Shown here: piece after piece, positions 1-6,725 of the stretch | How the letters are laid out: every line of letters starts with the position of its first letter | Position numbering within the stretch: the stretch's first letter is position 1 | Assembly (NCBI GenBank): GCA_910584575.1 | Contig: CAJUBG010000041.1 | Span: forward strand, 1 to 33,006 | Length of the DNA stretch: 33,006 nucleotides | Reading direction: 5' to 3' | Origin: an uncultured Dorea sp. | GTDB taxonomy: Bacteria > Bacillota > Clostridia > Lachnospirales > Lachnospiraceae | Notes under the pieces: model-generated | What the model was told of the DNA's origin: nothing | What the model saw: only the letters and a program-made list of their open reading frames with translations | The model's database searches: none | Program-made: the position numbers and the translations under genes

Positions 1-56
1 TTGCGATCCTGTTTATTGTACTGGCAGCAGTGTTGAATTTAAAAGTATTTGCATAA
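1..56 (+). CDS. secG: SecG preprotein translocase subunit, C-terminal end (partial)
   Basis: The window opens inside a reading frame whose first full codon is at base 3 and which ends at TAA 54-56. The readable tail is hydrophobic (AILFIVLAAVLNLKVFA). It is followed about 100 bp later by rnr and then smpB, and secG-rnr-smpB is a common Firmicutes order. A short hydrophobic C-terminus in that place fits the second transmembrane segment of SecG, the small accessory subunit of the SecYEG channel. Only 17 residues are visible, so the call rests mainly on context and hydrophobicity. Confidence 0.6.
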   Translation, partial: AILFIVLAAVLNLKVFA

Positions 57-82
57 GCGGCATATTTTTATGAGAACAGTGG

Positions 83-104
83 GACACTCCTGTATGGGAG
101 TGTC
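83..104 (+). terminator. Hairpin between secG and rnr, weak terminator or attenuator
   Basis: GACACTCC (83-90) pairs perfectly with GGAGTGTC (97-104) across a 6-nt loop. It is followed by TATTTATA rather than a clean T run. It may terminate part of the secG transcript or protect its 3' end, with read-through into rnr. Confidence 0.4.
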
Positions 105-155
105 TATTTATATGCGAAAGTTAAGCATATTGAGAGTGAGGAGGAGTTGCAAGAG

Positions 156-2300
156 ATGGACAAGTCATTTGAAAAGAGAAAAAAGGTAGTCTATGAACTA
201 ATCTGCGACAGCCTGTATGTGCCTATGAAGTTTAAAGAGCTTGCCATGCTTTTGCAGGTTCCAAAAGAACAGCGGGACGAGTTGAGAGAGGTGTTGAATT
301 CTCTGGAGGAGGATGGGAAAATCTACTTATCAAAGCGGGGGAAATACTGCAAAGGCGAGGCAAAGCATTTGACAGGGACATTTCGCGCCAACTTAAGAGG
401 GTTCGGTTTTGTAGTGACGGAGGACGGCAATCCGGATGTCTATATCAGCGAGACAGATGTGAACGGCGCTTTTGACGGTGACCAGGTGGAGTTCGTGATT
501 ACGAAGGAGAATCAGGGACAGAGGCGGAGTCGGGAGGGCAGGATTGTACGGATTACTGCCAGAGGGCTTACGAAGGTTGTGGGTCTGTTCCAGAAAAAAG
601 AGCAGCAAAGCTACGGGTTTGTCCTGCCGGATAATCAGCGGTTTCCATATGATATTTTTGTGCCGGCTGACAAGGCGAAGGGCGCGGTCAGCGGGCATAA
701 GGTTGTGGTAGAGCTTACCTCCTACGGGGAGGCGGGGCGTAAGCCGGAGGGCAGGGTGACGGAAATCATCGGGCATGTGAGCGACCCTGGTACGGATATC
801 ATGTCCATTGTCAAAGGCTATGACCTTCCTGTGGAATTTTCAGAAAAGCTTCTTTCCCAGGCAGAGAGGGTGGCGAAGGAGGTAAGTCCTGCCGATATGG
901 CGGGGCGCAAAGACCTGCGGGGGTGGCAGATGGTCACCATCGACGGGGAGGATGCCAAAGACCTGGACGACGCCGTTTCCCTTACAAGGGAAGGGGAGAA
1001 TTATGTTCTGGGCGTTCATATTGCGGATGTGACAAATTATGTCCAGGAGAACAGCGCCCTGGACAGGGAGGCGAGAGAACGGGGAACCAGTGTTTATCTG
1101 GCAGACCGTGTGATTCCCATGCTACCCCACAAGCTGTCTAACGGAATCTGTTCCCTGAATGCAGGGGAGGACCGGCTGGCTCTTAGCTGTATTATGACCG
1201 TAAACCAAAAGGGGCTTGTGGTTTCCCATGAGATTGCGGAGACGGTGATTCATGTGGATGCGCGCATGACTTACACGAGCGTCAAAAAGATTCTGGAGGA
1301 TAGAGATTTTAAAGAGCTTGAACGTTACCAGGAGTTTGTGCCTCTGTTCCAGAGGATGGAGGAGTTGTCTTTGATTCTGCGGGGACGAAGGATGAGACGC
1401 GGCTCTATTGATTTTGATTTTCCGGAGACAAAGATGGTGCTTGACGAGGAGGGAAAGCCTCTTGAGCTTCGGCCCTATGAGCGTAATGTGGCGACGAAGC
1501 TGATAGAAGATTTTATGCTTCTGGCAAATGAGACTGTGGCAGAGGATTATTATTGGCAAGAGCTGCCCTTTGTTTACCGTACCCACGAGCCGCCGGACGA
1601 GGAGAAGATTAGAACTCTTGCAACATTTATCAATAATTTCGGATATTCTATGCATGTCGGGGTGAATGAGCTTCGTCCGAAGGAGATTCAGAAGCTTCTG
1701 GCCAAGGTGGAGGATACGCCACAGGAGGCGCTAATCTGCCGTCTTGCGCTGCGCTCGATGAAGCAGGCGCGGTATATGCCGGAGAATATCGGGCATTTCG
1801 GGCTGGCGGCGAATTATTATACGCATTTTACCTCGCCTATCCGGAGATATCCGGATCTTCAGATTCACAGGATTATCAAGGACAACCTGAGGGGAAGGAT
1901 GGACGAGGAGAAGCTTGCCCATTACCAGAGTATTCTTCCGGAGGTGGCAAAACATTCCAGCGAGATGGAGAGAAGGGCTGAGGAGGCTGAGCGTCAGACG
2001 GTTAAGCTCAAGAAGGTGGAATATATGCAGCAGTATATCGGGGAAGAATTCGAGGGCGTCATCTCCGGCATGACCAAATGGGGGATGTATGTAGAGCTGC
2101 CCAATACGGTGGAGGGTCTGGTGCATGTAGCCAATATGACGGACGACCATTACGATTATTATGAGGAACGGTATGAGCTGGCAGGGTCACATACCGGCAA
2201 GGTGTATAAACTGGGACAGAAGGTACGGGTACGCGTCCTTGACGCCAACCGGATGCTTAGGACAATAGATTTTGAAATTGTGGATGTAATATCCAAGTGA
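156..2300 (+). CDS. rnr: Ribonuclease R (3'-5' exoribonuclease)
   Basis: RNase R is a cytoplasmic processive 3'-5' exoribonuclease that degrades structured RNA and works with SmpB/tmRNA to remove defective mRNA. The order is an N-terminal helix-turn-helix-like region (about 1-70), cold-shock OB folds (about 75-225), the RNB catalytic domain (about 250-580) and a C-terminal S1 domain (GEEFEGVISGMTKWGMYVEL onward). The metal-binding Asp cluster is DGEDAKDLDDAV from residue 263, and HFTSPIRRYPDLQIHR is the conserved late RNB motif. The length (714 aa) is normal. ATG 156 is preferred over TTG 147, because AGGAGG at 139-144 is only 2 nt from the TTG but 11 nt from the ATG. smpB follows after 31 bp, so the two are probably co-transcribed. 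Confidence 0.97.
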   Translation: MDKSFEKRKKVVYELICDSLYVPMKFKELAMLLQVPKEQRDELREVLNSLEEDGKIYLSKRGKYCKGEAKHLTGTFRANLRGFGFVVTEDGNPDVYISETDVNGAFDGDQVEFVITKENQGQRRSREGRIVRITARGLTKVVGLFQKKEQQSYGFVLPDNQRFPYDIFVPADKAKGAVSGHKVVVELTSYGEAGRKPEGRVTEIIGHVSDPGTDIMSIVKGYDLPVEFSEKLLSQAERVAKEVSPADMAGRKDLRGWQMVTIDGEDAKDLDDAVSLTREGENYVLGVHIADVTNYVQENSALDREARERGTSVYLADRVIPMLPHKLSNGICSLNAGEDRLALSCIMTVNQKGLVVSHEIAETVIHVDARMTYTSVKKILEDRDFKELERYQEFVPLFQRMEELSLILRGRRMRRGSIDFDFPETKMVLDEEGKPLELRPYERNVATKLIEDFMLLANETVAEDYYWQELPFVYRTHEPPDEEKIRTLATFINNFGYSMHVGVNELRPKEIQKLLAKVEDTPQEALICRLALRSMKQARYMPENIGHFGLAANYYTHFTSPIRRYPDLQIHRIIKDNLRGRMDEEKLAHYQSILPEVAKHSSEMERRAEEAERQTVKLKKVEYMQQYIGEEFEGVISGMTKWGMYVELPNTVEGLVHVANMTDDHYDYYEERYELAGSHTGKVYKLGQKVRVRVLDANRMLRTIDFEIVDVISK

Positions 2301-2331
2301 TGAGCATTTTTAATGTGAGGAGGTCATGCAT

Positions 2332-2799
2332 ATGGCAAAGACAAACGGGAAGATGATCGCCAATAATAAGAAGGCATACCATGATTATTTTATACTGGAT
2401 ACCTATGAGGCGGGCATTGCCCTTCACGGAACCGAGGTTAAGTCCTTGCGGATGGGTAAATGCAGCATTAAGGAGTCGTTTATCCGTGTGGAGAATGGCG
2501 AGGTCTATATCTATGGTATGCATATCAGCCCTTACGAGAAGGGAAATATTTTCAATAAGGACCCGCTGCGGGTCAGAAAACTCCTTCTCCACAAGTCGGA
2601 GATTAATAAGCTCCTTGGAAAGACGAAGGAGAAGGGGGTGGCGATAGTGCCCCTTAAGGTGTATTTCAAAGGCAGCCTTGTTAAAATCGAGGTTGGGATG
2701 GCTAAGGGTAAGAAGCTGTATGACAAACGGCAGGATATTGCCAGGAAGGATCAGCAAAGGGAGGCACAGAGAGATTTCAAGGTGCGTAATCTTGGGTGA
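2332..2799 (+). CDS. smpB: SmpB, tmRNA-binding protein
   Basis: SmpB binds the tRNA-like domain of tmRNA and delivers it to stalled ribosomes for trans-translation. Recognisable parts are the N-terminal NKKAYHDYFILDTYEAGIAL, the GTEVKSLR motif, IYGMHISPYEKGN, and the basic C-terminal tail (KKLYDKRQDIARKDQQREAQ) that enters the mRNA channel. The protein is 155 aa, typical of the family. ATG 2332 is chosen over ATG 2326 because AGGAGG at 2318-2323 is 8 nt away rather than 2. The gene sits directly after rnr, but its RNA partner ssrA lies about 12 kb downstream instead of next door. Confidence 0.97.
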   Translation: MAKTNGKMIANNKKAYHDYFILDTYEAGIALHGTEVKSLRMGKCSIKESFIRVENGEVYIYGMHISPYEKGNIFNKDPLRVRKLLLHKSEINKLLGKTKEKGVAIVPLKVYFKGSLVKIEVGMAKGKKLYDKRQDIARKDQQREAQRDFKVRNLG

Positions 2800-2855
2800 T
2801 ATAGAAGAACACCGGATATTAAGCAGGTTTTAGTTAGCGGGAGGAGGAAAATTCT

Positions 2856-3092
2856 ATGGTGCCGACCAGAAAAGATGATTTGAGGCGGATGGTCACACAG
2901 ACGACCATTGAGACATATGAGGAGTTGACGCCCAAGCTAATCCAGTTGATTGAAAATACCAAAAAGGACGATACGCTTACAGAGTCGCAGAAGCAGGATG
3001 AAATTTCCCTGCATATGTTAGGATATGTGAAATCCTGTACCAACGAGATTATTGTGGAGGTGTTGGCAGAGATTTTGGGACTGGACGATTGA
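2856..3092 (+). CDS. Small acidic hypothetical protein, 78 aa
   Basis: I do not recognise this family. The product is soluble, mostly helical in appearance, rich in Glu, Asp, Lys and Thr, with no signal peptide or membrane segment. The middle is strongly charged (IENTKKDDTLTESQKQDE) and the end is leucine- and acid-rich (LAEILGLDD). A good ribosome binding site (GGGAGGAGG, 2839-2847) precedes the ATG, which supports real translation. It lies 56 bp after smpB with no visible terminator between, so it may ride on the rnr-smpB transcript. A promoter-like pair follows before the next gene. Confidence 0.7.
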   Translation: MVPTRKDDLRRMVTQTTIETYEELTPKLIQLIENTKKDDTLTESQKQDEISLHMLGYVKSCTNEIIVEVLAEILGLDD

Positions 3093-3139
3093 GACAGTGG
3101 CATTTTCTTAACATATTTTCTAAAGATTTCAGAAAGGGA

Positions 3140-3168
3140 TTGCACATTGAGCGTGTGGGGAATACAAT
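3140..3168 (+). promoter_or_regulatory. Candidate sigma-A promoter for the zinc-ribbon membrane protein gene
   Basis: TTGCAC (3140-3145) and TACAAT (3163-3168) are separated by 17 bp, and the ATG of the next gene is 34 bp downstream. The -10 box matches consensus at 5 of 6 positions, while the -35 matches mainly in its TTG. Confidence 0.5.
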
Positions 3169-3201
3169 AGAATTATTCTAAGAGAGGAAGGGGCAATAAA
3201 G

Positions 3202-3876
3202 ATGTCTTATTGTGTGAAATGTGGTGCAAAGGTGGATGACGGAATCGTGTCATGTCCATACTGCGGCGCTCAGATACCCAATGTATCAGGCGGTTATACG
3301 GGCGGCAGCCAGGCAGGAAGTGATACGGGCTATGGACAGAACGGCAGTCAGGAATATACATATGGTAATCAAAGTTATGGCCAGAGTTATCAGTCAGAGG
3401 GGTATAGCCAGGCCAGCCGGCAGAGCTACGGTCAGAATGGCCAGCAGGGGTATCAGTCGGGAGGATATCAGCAGTATGGATACCAACAAGCAGGATATCA
3501 GCAGTATGGGTATGGCTCGGTTGATTTTTTTGACCAGAATGAGGTGCGCCAGAATAAAGCCATGGGAGTGCTGTCTTATCTTGGGATTCTGGTATTGATA
3601 CCCCTTCTCGCGGGGAATAAGAAGTCCGAGTATGTCAAGCATCATGTAAATCAGGGCTTGGTGCTTTTTATATTATCCTCGCTGGTGGATTTGTTGGAGG
3701 GCGATTGGGTGTGGGGCCTGCATTCGATTATACATTTCGGCGGAGGGATGTTTTCCTGGATATTCGATATCCTGGGGCTTGTATTCTTCATCCTGATGGT
3801 GATGGGAATTGTGGCTGCATGTAAGGGCGAGAGAAAGGAACTGCCTCTGATTGGGAAGATTAAGTTTTTTAAATAG
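3202..3876 (+). CDS. Zinc-ribbon membrane protein with Tyr/Gln/Gly-rich linker (DUF4870-like)
   Basis: Three parts are visible. Residues 1-25 form a zinc ribbon with two Cys pairs (YCVKCGAKV and SCPYCGAQI). Residues about 28-106 are low-complexity, made of Gly, Ser, Gln and about 15 tyrosines in repeats such as SYGQ and QQYGY. Residues about 115-224 hold two or three hydrophobic segments, with NKKSEYVKHHVNQGLVLFIL resembling the DUF4870/Tic20-like membrane family. Function is unknown. Zinc-ribbon plus membrane-anchor proteins of this kind are frequent in Firmicutes and generally uncharacterised. The linker resembles prion-like sequences that self-associate, which is my inference. GAGAGGAAGGGG supplies the ribosome binding site. 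The next gene starts 10 bp after the stop. Confidence 0.75.
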   Translation: MSYCVKCGAKVDDGIVSCPYCGAQIPNVSGGYTGGSQAGSDTGYGQNGSQEYTYGNQSYGQSYQSEGYSQASRQSYGQNGQQGYQSGGYQQYGYQQAGYQQYGYGSVDFFDQNEVRQNKAMGVLSYLGILVLIPLLAGNKKSEYVKHHVNQGLVLFILSSLVDLLEGDWVWGLHSIIHFGGGMFSWIFDILGLVFFILMVMGIVAACKGERKELPLIGKIKFFK

Positions 3877-3886
3877 AAGGTGTATC

Positions 3887-4147
3887 ATGATTTCTAAGGG
3901 CTTGGCAGAAGATATGAAGCTTCATCAGGAAAAACGTGAACGTGCTTATGAGTATGGATTGCCGGAATATTTGCAGCATGATTTGGATGCATATAAGGAG
4001 GGCTTAAAGAATGGTTCAAGTCTTCTTGACTGCCTGTGGGGCGAATTGTATGGGAGTATTAATGTGGCGCAAATCAACGACGGATGTATTACCCCAGAGC
4101 ATGCGGACTATCTGCGGCAGAAATATCTGTTTGGAAAGAAAGTGTAA
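3887..4147 (+). CDS. Small protein coupled to HipA/CtkA-like kinase, 86 aa
   Basis: The ATG at 3887 has AGAAGG just upstream (3876-3881), so an upstream TTG in the same frame is rejected. The product is charged and helical, without membrane segments, and ends in DGCITPEHADYLRQKYLFGKKV. It stops 2 bp before the ATG of a HipA/CtkA-like kinase gene, so the two are very probably translated together. From memory, small ORFs of similar style often precede HipA/CtkA-like kinase genes in gut Firmicutes; I could not check this. The layout resembles a HipBA toxin-antitoxin pair, but no helix-turn-helix like that of HipB is evident. A modulator or antitoxin role is only an inference. Confidence 0.65.
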   Translation: MISKGLAEDMKLHQEKRERAYEYGLPEYLQHDLDAYKEGLKNGSSLLDCLWGELYGSINVAQINDGCITPEHADYLRQKYLFGKKV

Positions 4148-4149
4148 GG

Positions 4150-4976
4150 ATGATTGATTTTACAAACTGTAAGAAAATATTTGGCAGGGCGTATAATGGC
4201 GCGAATGGAAAAAAGATTGCAGTTCAATATGATGGCGAAGCCTATATGTTAAAGTTTCCGCCTTCTGGGGCTGACAAACCGACAGAGCTTTCTTATACGA
4301 ATAGTTGTATCAGCGAACATATTGCAAGCAGTATATTTAACTGCGGCTTTTTGACTTCTGTTCCATTAAAAATACGATTCTGGATTCGGACAGTAATGGC
4401 AGTGGGACGGAATTGGAGGATATTCTTGAAACGATTGAAAAACAGCAGTACGTATCTCCGGCAGAGCTGTTAGAGTTCTTCTGGAATATGTTTGTTGCTG
4501 ACGCATTTCTTGGAAATTTTGACCGCCACAATGGTAATTGGGGGTTCTTGTATAATGACGAGACAAAAGAGGCAGAAATTGCGCCCGTTTATGATTGTGG
4601 AAGCTGTCTGCTTCCGCAGGCGGATGAAAAAACTATGGATGCGGTGCTTGCAAATGAAAATGAATTGCATGCAAGAGTCTATCAGTTTCCAACTTCAGCC
4701 ATTAAGGTGAATGGCCGTAAGATTAATTATTTTGATTTTCTGGTAAAAGCGGATAATGAATATTGTAATGAGGCATTAGGGAGAATCTTTCCGAGAATCG
4801 ATTTGGAGAAGGTTGCAAATTTTATAGAGAGTGTTCCGTCTATTACAGATAAGCAGAGGCAATTTTATAAGCGGTATATTACTGCGAGATATGAGTTGAT
4901 ATTGTGCCCTGCGTTTGAGGCAATAAAGGAGAGAGGTCTGAAATTGGCAGGAAGTCATAGTGATATAATGAGGTAG
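4150..4976 (+). pseudogene. HipA/CtkA-like Ser/Thr kinase gene, disrupted by internal deletion and frameshift
   Basis: The first frame (ATG 4150, stop 4471-4473) gives a kinase N-terminus with KKIAVQYDGEAYMLKFP, carrying the likely ATP-contacting Lys. The second frame is coherent from about 4347 (LFDFCSIKNTILDSDSNGSG onward) to 4976 and contains the catalytic loop NFDRHNGNWGFL and the metal-binding region PVYDCGSCL. The two meet near 4341-4360. The whole is about 275 codons against roughly 310 for related kinases as I remember them, so a stretch of about 30-40 codons seems missing and the deletion is not a multiple of three. CtkA/HipA kinases phosphorylate cytoplasmic targets and can halt growth. 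The coding halves are otherwise well preserved, which suggests recent loss. A sequencing or assembly error is the alternative. Confidence 0.75.
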
Positions 4977-5026
4977 AATACAAGAGGAACGAGGTATAGA
5001 CACATACGTTGATTAAGGAGAAGCGA

Positions 5027-5911
5027 ATGGCTAAAAATGATATTGCATACCAGAACAAGGATATCCTTTCTAAGATACTTGCAGAGAACTTTAAGGACAA
5101 ATCTTTGAAGGTCTACGGGCTTGATGTTCCGGAGATCAAAGGCGTTCTCCCGACGAACCTTCCGGCAGTCCAATTAAATGAAATGCGTATTGATAACCTG
5201 TTCCTACTTGCGGACGGTTCTATCGCTGTGATAGATTATGAAAGCACCGTAAAATGGGAAAACTATCTGAAATACATAAATTATATCGTGCGTATTTTAG
5301 AAAGATATAAGGAGAAGAAACCAAAGCAGATACGTATGATTGTCATCTATACGGCGGATGTGGAGGAGACCTTGGAGGAAATTTCATTCGGCTGTCTGAC
5401 GCTGAAGCTTGAGCAGGCATTTTTGAGGGGGATAGACTCCGAAGATGTATTTAACCGTCTGAAATCGAAGGTTAGTAGCAAAGCAAAGCTGTCAGATGAG
5501 GAATTGATGGAATTTATCATACTGCCTCTGACATATAAAGGTAAGGAGAAAAAGAAGCGGGCTATCATGATGGCTGTTGAGCTGGCAAAGCAGATTGAAG
5601 ACAAGGCGAAACAGACATTTGTACTGGCAGGGATTCTGGTATTTGCGGATAAAGTCATAGACCATGATACGGCGAAATATATTAGGGAGGTGCTTCGTAT
5701 GACACAGGTAGCGGAATTATTGCTTGAAGAAGGAAGGGTAGAAGGGATAGAGAAAGGGAGAAAAGAAGGCCGACAGGCAGGAATTTCTCTGACAGGCCAG
5801 GTATACCGGAAGTTAAATGCCAGTCCATCCAGTTCAGATAAGCAGATTGCGAAGGAACTGGGGTGTACGGCAGAAGAGGTGAAGGAAATCAGAGAGATAC
5901 TTGGCAAATAG
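5027..5911 (+). CDS. PD-(D/E)XK nuclease-fold protein, Rpn/transposase-like
   Basis: The N-terminal half (about 1-140) shows the pattern of Rpn-like PD-(D/E)XK proteins: NEMRIDNLFLLADGSIAVID followed by YES, giving Asp56 and Glu72 as candidate metal ligands. A helical region follows, then a tail rich in Glu, Lys and Gly (EGRVEGIEKGRKEGRQAG) and a small helix-turn-helix-like end (DKQIAKELGCTAEEVKEIRE). Rpn proteins are recombination-promoting nucleases; whether this one cuts DNA is unknown, since the second motif lacks the usual E-x-K/Q spacing. Start ATG 5027 is set by AAGGAG 6 nt upstream, rejecting TTG 5009. It stands alone, followed by a strong hairpin, next to a broken kinase gene, as expected for accessory DNA. 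The product is 294 aa. Confidence 0.75.
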   Translation: MAKNDIAYQNKDILSKILAENFKDKSLKVYGLDVPEIKGVLPTNLPAVQLNEMRIDNLFLLADGSIAVIDYESTVKWENYLKYINYIVRILERYKEKKPKQIRMIVIYTADVEETLEEISFGCLTLKLEQAFLRGIDSEDVFNRLKSKVSSKAKLSDEELMEFIILPLTYKGKEKKKRAIMMAVELAKQIEDKAKQTFVLAGILVFADKVIDHDTAKYIREVLRMTQVAELLLEEGRVEGIEKGRKEGRQAGISLTGQVYRKLNASPSSSDKQIAKELGCTAEEVKEIREILGK

Positions 5912-5951
5912 GGCTTAAGAACTGGTAATCAATTCACCAGGACATCTCCTG

Positions 5952-5996
5952 ATAGCGAGAGCTGTGGTCACATTGACCACAGCTCTCGCTATTTTG
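5952..5996 (+). terminator. Long perfect hairpin terminator
   Basis: ATAGCGAGAGCTGTGGTCA (5952-5970) and its exact reverse complement (5974-5992) form a 19-bp stem with a 3-nt loop, followed by TTTT. It probably ends transcription of the nuclease-fold gene. The tail on the other strand lacks a T run. The stem is unusually long for a simple terminator. Confidence 0.75.
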
Positions 5997-6065
5997 GACT
6001 AGTCATTTCCCCACAGTCCCTTGTAATGTCTTTTATGACATTTCCAAATAAATGGTATTCAATCC

Positions 6066-6491
6066 TTATTCAATCGTAATCAATCTTGGCTGTTCTTCTT
6101 GTTTCTGAACCTCCTTCGGGAATGCAAGGTGAAGAACTCCGTCCTTAAATGCAGCCTTGATATCCTCCTGTGTCAAAGCGTCCCCGACGTAAAAGCTTCT
6201 GTTGCAGGTGCCGGTGTATCTTTCTTTGTGCACGCAATTACCCTTGGCGTCCTTCTCCTCCTTCGTCATATTCTTGTGCGCTGAGATGGTAAGGTAGCCG
6301 TCTTTTAAGTCGGCTTTGATATCTTCCTTGGCATATCCTGGAAGCTCCATCTCTACCAGATAGTTCCCGTCCTTTTCATGAATATCTGTCTTCATAATCT
6401 GTGCGGATGTGTGGTCGTAAGAACGGCTGAAAAACGGATCACTGAACATATCGTCGAATAAATTGTTGAAACCTCTGTTTGCTAATAACAT
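6066..6491 (-). CDS. Hsp20/alpha-crystallin small heat-shock protein
   Basis: This 141-residue cytoplasmic holdase binds unfolding proteins under heat or other stress. The N-terminal arm MLLANRGFNNLFDDMFSDPF is typical of clostridial Hsp18. The alpha-crystallin domain spans about 30-130 with DIHEKDGNYLVEMELPGYAK, then DLKDGYLTISAHK, and AFKDGVLHLAFPKE, the last being the conserved GVL motif. The C-terminal tail ends PRLITIE, with an I-x-I-type anchor. A strong ribosome binding site (AAGGAGG) precedes the ATG on the reverse strand. Upstream lies a sigma-A-type promoter overlapped by a degenerate CIRCE element, so HrcA repression is likely. The gene appears monocistronic. Confidence 0.95.
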   Translation of the reverse strand: MLLANRGFNNLFDDMFSDPFFSRSYDHTSAQIMKTDIHEKDGNYLVEMELPGYAKEDIKADLKDGYLTISAHKNMTKEEKDAKGNCVHKERYTGTCNRSFYVGDALTQEDIKAAFKDGVLHLAFPKEVQKQEEQPRLITIE

Positions 6492-6576
6492 AAATCATTC
6501 CTCCTTGAAAATTGTCTTATGGTTTATTATATCCCATAAGGTATGATAATTATTTATTGTTTCATTTGCTATATAT

Positions 6577-6607
6577 ATTATATAACACATGTTATTAGCA
6601 AAGTCAA
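6577..6607 (-). promoter_or_regulatory. hsp20 promoter
   Basis: On the reverse strand TTGACT (6602-6607) lies 19 bp from TATAAT (6577-6582), or 17 bp from the overlapping TATATA (6579-6584). The -35 box sits inside the CIRCE-like palindrome, so a bound repressor would block polymerase. Confidence 0.65.
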
Positions 6608-6621
6608 GAGGTGAGTGCTAA
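6595..6621. promoter_or_regulatory. Degenerate CIRCE element (HrcA operator)
   Basis: The CIRCE consensus is TTAGCACTC-N9-GAGTGCTAA. Here the plus strand reads TTAGCAAAG, nine bases, then GAGTGCTAA, so one arm is perfect and the other matches 6 of 9. It overlaps the hsp20 -35 box. HrcA control is inferred from the motif; hrcA is not in the window. Confidence 0.7.
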
Positions 6622-6637
6622 TTTTTGCAAAAAATTT

Positions 6638-6664
6638 GTGAAGCCTTAATTTTATAGGCTTCAC
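6638..6664 (-). terminator. Terminator of the AlbA_2/ATPase gene
   Basis: GTGAAGCC (6638-6645) pairs with GGCTTCAC (6657-6664). Read on the reverse strand, the stem is followed by AAATTTTTT, a fair U-rich tail, placing the end of the reverse transcript about 60 bp after the ATPase gene stop and before the hsp20 promoter. Confidence 0.6.
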
Positions 6665-6725
6665 TTTGTTGATGTACGGGAAGCATTCGGCTCCTGCCAG
6701 CTCGTCAGGCGGTTCTTATGCTTCA

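Noticed and set aside
147..155. Upstream TTG as start of rnr
   Set aside because: The Shine-Dalgarno AGGAGG would be only 2 nt away; ATG 156 is properly spaced.
4413..4976. The second kinase frame as a separate intact gene from ATG 4413
   Set aside because: Kinase-like sequence in the same frame extends upstream of this ATG to about 4347, and no ribosome binding site precedes it, so it is the 3' part of a broken gene.
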